The notes beneath the pieces are model-generated. The model saw nothing but the letters and a program-made list of their open reading frames with translations. It was not told where the DNA came from and did no database searches. A stretch of DNA of 64,000 nt from the NCBI RefSeq assembly GCF_007997155.1, contig NZ_VORT01000012.1, positions 1-64,000 on the forward strand, written 5' to 3'. Made by a program: the position numbers and the translations under genes. This DNA is from Aequorivita antarctica (GTDB lineage Bacteria > Bacteroidota > Bacteroidia > Flavobacteriales > Flavobacteriaceae). Position 1 is the stretch's first letter. The number at the start of each line of letters is the position of its first letter. This document shows, in pieces, positions 58,325-64,000 of the stretch.

Positions 58325-58897
58325 ATGAAACTCGTCTTCGCCACCCACAACAAAAATAAATTCATTGAAGTAAAAGCAATGCTTCCGCACCATATTGAGC
58401 TACTTAGTTTGGATGATATTGGCTGTATGGAAGACATAGAGGAAACAGCAGACACCATTGAAGGCAACGCAATTTTAAAGGCAAACTACGTGCGCGACAA
58501 TTATAATCTTGATTGCTTTGCCGACGATACAGGTTTAGAAGTAAAATCTCTAAACAACGAGCCAGGTGTTTATAGTGCGCGCTATGCAGGAGTTTCGCAC
58601 GATTCGAACGCAAATATTCACAAACTGCTTAAAAACTTAGAAGGAAAAGTAGATCTAAGCGCCCGTTTTAAAACCGCCATTGCTCTTTCAATGAACCATT
58701 CCGAAATTATGTTTTTGGGTATATGCGAAGGAGAGATAATCAAAGAACTCCGCGGCGAATCGGGCTTTGGCTATGATCCAGTTTTCCAGCCAAAAGGATT
58801 CGATAAAACCTTTGCCGAAATGACACTCACACAAAAAAGTGAAATCGGCCACCGAGGAAAAGCAATGCGCCAATTGATCTATTATTTATCAAAATAA
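58325..58897 (+). CDS. rdgB: Non-canonical purine NTP pyrophosphatase (RdgB/HAM1)
   Basis: The 190-residue protein reads LVFATHNKNKFIEVKAMLP, CFADDTGLEVKSLNNEPGVYSARYAG (catalytic Asp), ESGFGYDPVFQP and SEIGHRGKAM, the complete Ham1 signature. It hydrolyses ITP, dITP and XTP to the monophosphates to keep them out of DNA and RNA. A tandem 7-bp array lies directly before the ATG, a possible translational tuning element (inference). Confidence 0.95.
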   Translation: MKLVFATHNKNKFIEVKAMLPHHIELLSLDDIGCMEDIEETADTIEGNAILKANYVRDNYNLDCFADDTGLEVKSLNNEPGVYSARYAGVSHDSNANIHKLLKNLEGKVDLSARFKTAIALSMNHSEIMFLGICEGEIIKELRGESGFGYDPVFQPKGFDKTFAEMTLTQKSEIGHRGKAMRQLIYYLSK

Positions 58898-58938
58898 ATC
58901 GAAATTTCCATTACTTCACAAAAAACTGCCAACTGTCG

Positions 58939-58968
58939 TTGCTAACTGAAAACTTTAAGTTACTTTTG
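58939..58968 (+). promoter_or_regulatory. Promoter of the DEAD-box helicase gene
   Basis: TTG (58939-58941), 19 bases, TACTTTTG (58961-58968). This places the transcript start around 58975, about 130 bases before the coding region. Confidence 0.7.
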
Positions 58969-58975
58969 CGCCCTT

Positions 58976-59108
58976 GAAAAATCCGTCGCTTAAGGCTTCA
59001 GATTTACAAGAAAAATCCTCAGGGTGAGGAGTGTTATAGTGAAGCTGTCCGTTTTTTTATGTCCAGTAGCTTCCCGTTAGCACACATATAAAAACTTTAT
59101 TTAATAAA
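58976..59108 (+). promoter_or_regulatory. Long structured 5' leader of the DEAD-box helicase
   Basis: About 130 bases between the inferred transcript start and the ATG. Hairpins TCCTCA-GGG-TGAGGA (59016-59030) and GAAGCT...AGCTTC (59041-59073) are visible. The second encloses a T-run (59052-59058), so it is not a terminator. Long leaders in cold-inducible helicase mRNAs often control their own translation or stability; that this one does is inference. Confidence 0.5.
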
Positions 59109-60965
59109 ATGACAGCATTTAAAGCACTCGGCTTAGAAGAGAATCTTCTAAAAGCCATCGCCGACTTGGGTTTTGAAACCCCTTCAGAAGTACAAGCGAA
59201 AGCAATCCCAATCCTTTTAGAGCGTGAAACCGATATGGTTTCCTTAGCACAAACAGGAACAGGTAAAACCGCAGCATTTGGTTTCCCAATGTTGCAAAAA
59301 ATTGACGTAAAAAGTCGCACTACACAAGGACTTATCCTTTCGCCAACACGCGAACTTTGTCTTCAGATTACAAATGAAATGACAGCTTATGGTAAGTATA
59401 TGCCAGGGCTTAACGTAACCGCCATTTACGGTGGTGCGAGTATAACCGATCAAGCGCGCCAAGTTAAAAAAGGCGCACAGATTATCGTTGCAACCCCAGG
59501 GCGAATGAAAGATATGATCGGCCGTGGTCTGATTGATATTTCAAAAATTGAATATTGCGTGCTCGATGAGGCCGATGAAATGCTCAACATGGGCTTTTAT
59601 GAAGACATCACCGAAATCCTTTCACATTCTCCAAAAGAGAAAAGCACTTGGTTGTTTAGCGCAACGATGCCGAAAGAAGTTTCTACGATTGCAAAGAAAT
59701 TTATGCATACCCCAGTAGAAATCACTGTGGGAACTAAAAACGTAGGTTCAGATCAAGTTTCGCACGAGTATTATTTGGTAAACGCTCGCGACCGTTACAG
59801 CGCATTGAAACGTTTGGCAGATGCAAACCCAGAAATATTCTCAGTAATTTTCTGTAGAACAAAGCGCGACACCCAAAAAGTTGCGGAGCAGTTGATTGAA
59901 GATGGCTACAACGCTGCGGCACTTCACGGCGATTTAAGCCAAAGCCAGCGCGATACGGTAATGAAATCATTCCGTGCACGCCAAATACAAATGCTTGTAG
60001 CAACAGATGTTGCGGCTCGTGGAATTGATGTAGATGATATTACACACGTAATAAACTACCAACTGCCAGACGAAACTGAGATTTACACGCACCGTAGCGG
60101 GCGTACAGGTCGTGCTGGGAAAACTGGGATTTCTATGGTCATCGTTTCAAAAAGTGAAGTGCGAAAAATTCACACTATTGAAAAGATGATCCAAAAGAAA
60201 TTCATTTCAAAGGAAATTCCTTCTGGAATGGAAATCTGTGAAGTACAGATGTTTCACTTGGCAAACAACATTAAAGACACTAAGATAAATCCTGAGATCA
60301 ACGCTTATCTTCCGAATATAAATGAAGTATTGGCAGATTTCTCGAAAGAAGAACTTATCCAAAAGGTGTTTTCTGTAGAGTTTACGCGTTTCTTGAATTA
60401 CTATAAAAACAGTAAAGACCTTAATATTTCTGGAGGTAGCGAACGCAATTTCGAAGAAGAAAATAAGGACAGCACACGCTATTTCTTAAACATTGGAAGC
60501 AAAGACGATTTCGATTGGATGAGTCTGAAAGATTTTCTTCGCGATTTGTTGCAATTAGGAAAAGACGATGTTTACAAAGTTGATGTAAAAGATAGCTTCT
60601 CATTTTTTAATACAGACACAACACATCAAGAATTGGTGATGGGCATCTTCAAGGATTTTAAACTTGAAGGACGACAGATCAATATTGAAATATCTAAAGA
60701 CACGGGTCGTAGCAAAGGCAGAAGCGGCGGTGGCGGCGGACGTGATCGCGATCGTAGCAAAAGAAGAGGCGACAGAAATGATCGTGGCGATAGAGGTGAC
60801 AGAGGTGACAGAGGCGGAGACCGTGGCGAGCGCAGAGGCAGTTTCAAAAAACGAAGCGGCAGTTCTAGCAGCAGTGATAAACCAGCTTTTAAAGGCAAAA
60901 GCCGAAGAGGAAGTGAACGCCCAGAAACCAAAGGTACTGGTGGCAGACGCAGAAGAAAAGAATAA
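59109..60965 (+). CDS. DEAD-box ATP-dependent RNA helicase with RNA-binding, RG-rich tail
   Basis: The 618-residue protein has both helicase lobes: AQTGTGKTAAFG (Walker A), PTRELCLQ, VLDEADEMLNMGF (DEAD), SATMPKEV, ARGIDVDDITHVINY and HRSGRTGRAGK. A DbpA-type RNA-binding fold follows (about 455-550, FLNIGSKDDFDWMSLKDFLRD). The tail (about 535-618) is rich in Arg, Gly and Asp with RGD units. This order is that of DeaD/CsdA helicases, which act in ribosome assembly and RNA decay, especially in the cold. It has its own promoter, leader and terminator. Confidence 0.93.
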   Translation: MTAFKALGLEENLLKAIADLGFETPSEVQAKAIPILLERETDMVSLAQTGTGKTAAFGFPMLQKIDVKSRTTQGLILSPTRELCLQITNEMTAYGKYMPGLNVTAIYGGASITDQARQVKKGAQIIVATPGRMKDMIGRGLIDISKIEYCVLDEADEMLNMGFYEDITEILSHSPKEKSTWLFSATMPKEVSTIAKKFMHTPVEITVGTKNVGSDQVSHEYYLVNARDRYSALKRLADANPEIFSVIFCRTKRDTQKVAEQLIEDGYNAAALHGDLSQSQRDTVMKSFRARQIQMLVATDVAARGIDVDDITHVINYQLPDETEIYTHRSGRTGRAGKTGISMVIVSKSEVRKIHTIEKMIQKKFISKEIPSGMEICEVQMFHLANNIKDTKINPEINAYLPNINEVLADFSKEELIQKVFSVEFTRFLNYYKNSKDLNISGGSERNFEEENKDSTRYFLNIGSKDDFDWMSLKDFLRDLLQLGKDDVYKVDVKDSFSFFNTDTTHQELVMGIFKDFKLEGRQINIEISKDTGRSKGRSGGGGGRDRDRSKRRGDRNDRGDRGDRGDRGGDRGERRGSFKKRSGSSSSSDKPAFKGKSRRGSERPETKGTGGRRRRKE

Positions 60966-61054
60966 TTTTTTTTAGCTAAACGTACAATTGTTTAAAGAAA
61001 TTTAATACTCCCTTTAAACTTTAGCACCAGTTTAACGTCTATATATTTATATTT

Positions 61055-61086
61055 ACGGGCCTTTAGTAAAGAGGCCCGTTTTTTTT
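61055..61086 (+). terminator. Terminator of the DEAD-box helicase gene
   Basis: ACGGGCCT-TTAGTAAAG-AGGCCCGT followed by TTTTTT, about 90 bases past the stop and 7 bases before the next ATG. Confidence 0.88.
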
Positions 61087-61092
61087 AAACTT

Positions 61093-61713
61093 ATGCAAAT
61101 CTTCAACTTTCTGCAGGAACACATACTGGAAAATGATGCTGTGCGACTTAATCCGTTGCACCATCAAGATATTGATAAGCTCTTGCGATTCTCAGAACAA
61201 CAGCCCGAACTTTGGAAATACTCCCTTCAACCAGCAGATGGTCTGAAGAATTTAAAAACCTATGTAGACCTTGCCTTAAACGGAAGAAAAGAAGAAACTT
61301 CATATCCCTTTATCGTTTTCGACAAGCGCACCCAGCAAATTGCAGGCAGCACCCGTTTCTATGATTTTCAGAAAAACCACAATACCGTTCAACTCGGTTA
61401 TACTTGGTATGGCAAGGAATTTCAAGGTTCTGGTATTAACAAGCAATGCAAAATGCTTCTGTTGGAGTTCGCTTTTGAAAAACTTGGAATAGATCGTGTA
61501 GAGTTTCGGGCAGATGCAAACAACGCGCGAAGCATCGCCGCAATGAAAAGCATCGGATGCACCGTTGAAGGTATTTTGCGAAGCAACTGCGCAGCTCCCA
61601 ATGGCAGACGCGACAGCATTGTTTTAAGCATTTTAAAAGACGAATGGTTTGGTGGCGTTAAAGAAACATTGAAATCTAAAATTGAAAAAGAAGGGAATGT
61701 TTCACCTCAGTGA
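61093..61713 (+). CDS. GNAT-family N-acetyltransferase (RimJ/RimL type)
   Basis: The 206-residue protein has the acetyl-CoA region QLGYTWYGKEFQGSGINKQCKMLLLEFAFEKL and the adjoining VEFRADANNARSIAAMKSIGCTVEGILR, as in RimJ/RimL N-terminal or small-molecule acetyltransferases. The substrate is unknown. Its ATG lies directly after the helicase terminator. It ends 25 bases before the next gene, probably co-transcribed. Confidence 0.88.
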   Translation: MQIFNFLQEHILENDAVRLNPLHHQDIDKLLRFSEQQPELWKYSLQPADGLKNLKTYVDLALNGRKEETSYPFIVFDKRTQQIAGSTRFYDFQKNHNTVQLGYTWYGKEFQGSGINKQCKMLLLEFAFEKLGIDRVEFRADANNARSIAAMKSIGCTVEGILRSNCAAPNGRRDSIVLSILKDEWFGGVKETLKSKIEKEGNVSPQ

Positions 61714-61738
61714 AATTTTTCCGTATATTAAACACTTT

Positions 61739-62503
61739 ATGAAAAAATATATCCTACTTATCTCCTTCCTTTTTATTGCTGCAAACTCCTTTGCACAAGA
61801 TAATAATACCATAAAGGGAACTGTGATGAACGATGCGGACGACAAGCTGTTAGAAAATGTAAACATCGTAAACTTGAACCAGGTAAAAGGAACAACTACC
61901 AATGAAAAAGGGGAGTTCTCCATTAAAGCTGTGGTTAATGACACGCTGTTTTTTTCGTACCTAGGTTTTAAATCCATTCGTGTTCGCGTGACCAATGACT
62001 GGTTGAAATTTGGCGATATAAAAGTAAAAATGACCGAGCTCGGCATCGCTTTGGAAGAAGTAGTGATAAAACCGGTCCAGCTTACAGGTTATGTTGAAAT
62101 TGACGCGAAATTAATCCCTATTTACGACAATTACCGTTACCGAATTTCAGGCCTAAACACAGGTTATGAAGGCGGAAGCAACCAACCGGGGGCTGTTAGC
62201 AAGGTTTTGAGTTCTATTTTCAACCCTGCGGATTTTCTCTATAACGTCTTCGGAAAACGACCGAGACAGATGAAGAAACTCCGCCAAATGAAGGATGATG
62301 ATGAAATCCGGAACCTCCTACAAAGTAAGTACGACCGCGAAACCTTAATGGCAGTACTCCAGCTAGAGCGTGCCGATATTGATGAAATATTAAACAAATG
62401 CAGCTTTTCCAAAGACTTCATCCGCACCGCCAACGATCTACAAATTCTCGATGCCATCAGTGGTTGTTATGAAGAATACAAGGTTTTGAATAGAGATAAG
62501 TAA
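61739..62503 (+). CDS. Secreted CarboxypepD_reg-like domain protein
   Basis: The ATG at 61739 was chosen because it gives a signal peptide (MKKYILLISFLFIAANSFAQ); an upstream in-frame ATG at 61682 overlaps the GNAT gene. The 254-residue protein has a beta-sandwich with IKGTVMNDADDKLLENVNIVNLNQ, TTTNEKGEFSIKAVVNDTLFFSYLGF and MTELGIALEEVVI, the CarboxypepD_reg-like/SusC-plug repeat. No outer-membrane barrel follows. The second half is helical and basic. Likely periplasmic or surface-exposed; function unknown. Confidence 0.85.
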   Translation: MKKYILLISFLFIAANSFAQDNNTIKGTVMNDADDKLLENVNIVNLNQVKGTTTNEKGEFSIKAVVNDTLFFSYLGFKSIRVRVTNDWLKFGDIKVKMTELGIALEEVVIKPVQLTGYVEIDAKLIPIYDNYRYRISGLNTGYEGGSNQPGAVSKVLSSIFNPADFLYNVFGKRPRQMKKLRQMKDDDEIRNLLQSKYDRETLMAVLQLERADIDEILNKCSFSKDFIRTANDLQILDAISGCYEEYKVLNRDK

Positions 62504-62569
62504 ATTCTTTTCTATTTTTTTTAACAACATTCAATTTCATTAAAAGTAATTTTAATGAAAATTGATTCC

Positions 62570-63931
62570 ATGAACCAAATAGTCAATAAACAGCGCAACT
62601 TCTTCAACACCCACGCCACTAAAAACCTACATTTTAGAAGACAACAACTTAAAACGCTCCAAAAAGCTTTACAGCAAAACGAAGCCTTACTGCATGAGGC
62701 CATTTACAAAGACTTTAAAAAGTCAGAGTTCGATAATTATACCACGGAGCTTTCCCTGCTCTACAAAGACATCAAAGAAGCCCGAAGCAATATATTCAAT
62801 TGGGCGCGTACAAAGCCGGTCTCCACAGGCATCCTTAATTTCCCCGCTTCCAGTTATATCATTCCGGAACCCTTGGGCGTCTGTTTAGTTATTGGTGCTT
62901 GGAACTATCCCTACCAACTTTCCTTTGCTCCGGTCATCGCAGCAATAGCAGCAGGAAATACCGTAATTTTAAAGCCTAGCGAATTACCCACACACACGGC
63001 GGCCGCTATGGCAAAAATTGTAAAAGAGAATTTCGATCCCGCCTTTTTTACTGTCGTTGAGGGTGGGGTGGAAGAAACCCAAGAATTATTAAAGCAGAAA
63101 TTCGACAAAATATTTTTCACAGGAAGCACCAAAGTAGGAAAGATTGTTTACAAAGCCGCCGCTGAAAACCTAACTCCAGTAACCCTCGAACTCGGCGGAA
63201 AAAGCCCTGCAATTGTCACTGAAAGTTGCAACCTAAAAGTTTCAGTAAAACGACTTGTTTGGGGAAAATTCCTCAACGCAGGCCAAACCTGTATTGCGCC
63301 AGATTATGTATTGGTTCACAAAAGTATCGAACAGAAATTCCTCGAACAGACCAAAAAGGAAATTATAAGCCAACATTTCGCTTTTGAAAATGACAACTAC
63401 CTTCAAATAATAAACAACACTAATTTTGAGCGCCTCACCAAAATGCTCGATCCGGAAAAAATTTATTACGGAGGTGAAACCAATGCAGAGGCACGCTACA
63501 TCCAACCCACAATAATGCAGAACGTAAATATGGAAGACGCAGTAATGCAGGAAGAAATCTTCGGCCCCATCCTTCCTGTGATTACTTACGAATCTATAGA
63601 AGAAGCCATTGCCAAAGTTAACAGTCTCCCAAAACCATTATCCTGTTATCTCTTTACAAAAAGCAATTCCGTAAAAAAGAAAATTTTAAACGAAATCTCC
63701 TTTGGTGGCGGCGCTATTAATGAAACCGTGATGCACATCAGTAACTCAAACCTTCCTTTCGGCGGCGTAGGCCATAGTGGCATCGGCAATTACCACGGAG
63801 AGGCAGGTTTTAAAACGTTCACACATTATAAAAGTTTGATGGATAAGCCTACATGGCTTGATCCATCAATCCGTTACTACCCACATACTCCATTTAGGTT
63901 AAAGTTGATGCGGGGGTTTATGAAGTTTTAA
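62570..63931 (+). CDS. Aldehyde dehydrogenase family protein
   Basis: The start chosen is the ATG at 62570 (MNQIVNKQRNFF), giving 453 residues; an in-frame ATG at 62555 adds five. It shows LVIGAWNYPYQLSF, ILKPSELP, FFTGSTKVG, the general-base Glu in ELGGKSPAIV, the nucleophile Cys in NAGQTCIAPDYV, QEEIFGPILPV and the late NLPFGGVGHSGIG. The length and motifs match class-3-like NAD(P)+ aldehyde dehydrogenases that oxidise medium or long aldehydes. Substrate not determined. Confidence 0.93.
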   Translation: MNQIVNKQRNFFNTHATKNLHFRRQQLKTLQKALQQNEALLHEAIYKDFKKSEFDNYTTELSLLYKDIKEARSNIFNWARTKPVSTGILNFPASSYIIPEPLGVCLVIGAWNYPYQLSFAPVIAAIAAGNTVILKPSELPTHTAAAMAKIVKENFDPAFFTVVEGGVEETQELLKQKFDKIFFTGSTKVGKIVYKAAAENLTPVTLELGGKSPAIVTESCNLKVSVKRLVWGKFLNAGQTCIAPDYVLVHKSIEQKFLEQTKKEIISQHFAFENDNYLQIINNTNFERLTKMLDPEKIYYGGETNAEARYIQPTIMQNVNMEDAVMQEEIFGPILPVITYESIEEAIAKVNSLPKPLSCYLFTKSNSVKKKILNEISFGGGAINETVMHISNSNLPFGGVGHSGIGNYHGEAGFKTFTHYKSLMDKPTWLDPSIRYYPHTPFRLKLMRGFMKF

Positions 63932-63947
63932 GAATATTAATTGGAAA

Positions 63948-64000
63948 TTATTCTTTAATAATTTTTTGAACAAAATCCCCGCTCTCGGTTGCTATCCTAA
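63948..64000 (-). CDS. C-terminal tail of a T9SS-exported protein (partial)
   Basis: Read on the minus strand, the last 53 bases of the window translate to RIATESGDFVQKIIKE and a TAA stop. The ...GDFVQKIIKE ending is the typical last strand and basic end of a T9SS type A sorting tail (compare LIVK, LIISK and VIKE in other cargo here). The rest of the gene lies outside the window. Confidence 0.7.
   Translation of the reverse strand, partial: RIATESGDFVQKIIKE

Noticed and set aside
60664-60975. Second-frame protein of 103 codons in the helicase tail
   Set aside because: It is the alternate frame of the Arg/Gly-coding repeats; its Ala/Val/Glu-rich sequence is what such repeats give in another frame.

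Overview
This is a chromosomal segment of a member of the Bacteroidota, most likely a marine or cold-water Flavobacteriaceae. The evidence is AT-rich DNA, many secreted proteins ending in a type IX secretion (T9SS) type A sorting tail (YPNP...), lipoproteins with Bacteroidota-style signal peptides, promoters of the form TTG-N(16-20)-TAnnTTTG, frequent TTG starts, menaquinone genes and bacillithiol synthesis. Aequorivita or a close relative would fit, but the genus is a guess.

Layout. 1-1790: accessory edge, with the 3' part of an IS1182-type transposase, a one-gene unit bounded by an inverted repeat, and a decayed reading frame. 1791-9907: three T9SS cargo genes (an FN3-like protein, an M28 peptidase and a cyclophilin), recG, an M1 aminopeptidase and a patatin phospholipase. 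10098-12857: a likely signalling operon (lipoprotein, seven-helix membrane protein, histidine kinase, LuxR-type regulator). 12877-24092: housekeeping genes (FMN-binding glutamate-synthase-like protein, UvrD/PcrA helicase, TsaC, OmpA lipoprotein, glycosyltransferase, orphan HsdR_N-like protein, DNA polymerase III delta, DoxX). 24288-27590: a giant T9SS protein. 27697-32535: menaquinone operon menA - UPF0173 hydrolase - menC - CPBP protease - menE. 32586-36296: a leucine-rich T9SS protein, a repeat-rich non-coding island, a ParE/RelE-type toxin-antitoxin pair and a heptamer array. 36296-48971: acyl-CoA carboxylase beta, small membrane protein, DinB, EttA, a BNR-repeat lipoprotein, hutI/hutG, a Cys/Met-metabolism PLP enzyme and bshB1. 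49060-49369: tRNA-His with a duplicated 3' end. 49370-63931: M28 peptidase, persulfide-dioxygenase/rhodanese fusion, DUF4397 protein, DUF2383 protein, FAD oxidoreductase, sirtuin, TrmH, RdgB, DEAD-box helicase, GNAT, CarboxypepD_reg-like protein and aldehyde dehydrogenase. At the right edge the tail of another T9SS protein enters on the minus strand.

Most genes are ordinary flavobacterial core genes in short operons. The unusual content is mainly in the non-coding DNA: (i) an apparent 152-bp insertion/duplication that copied the antitoxin start and left a decoy start 152 bp upstream; (ii) 7- or 8-bp tandem arrays, several of them directly in front of start codons; (iii) a dispersed REP-like palindrome with core GAGCGCAG(T/C)CGA; (iv) a 58-bp duplication of the tRNA-His 3' end plus its terminator; (v) a cassette-like single-gene module beside the transposase. 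No CRISPR array, rRNA, prophage or integrase was seen.
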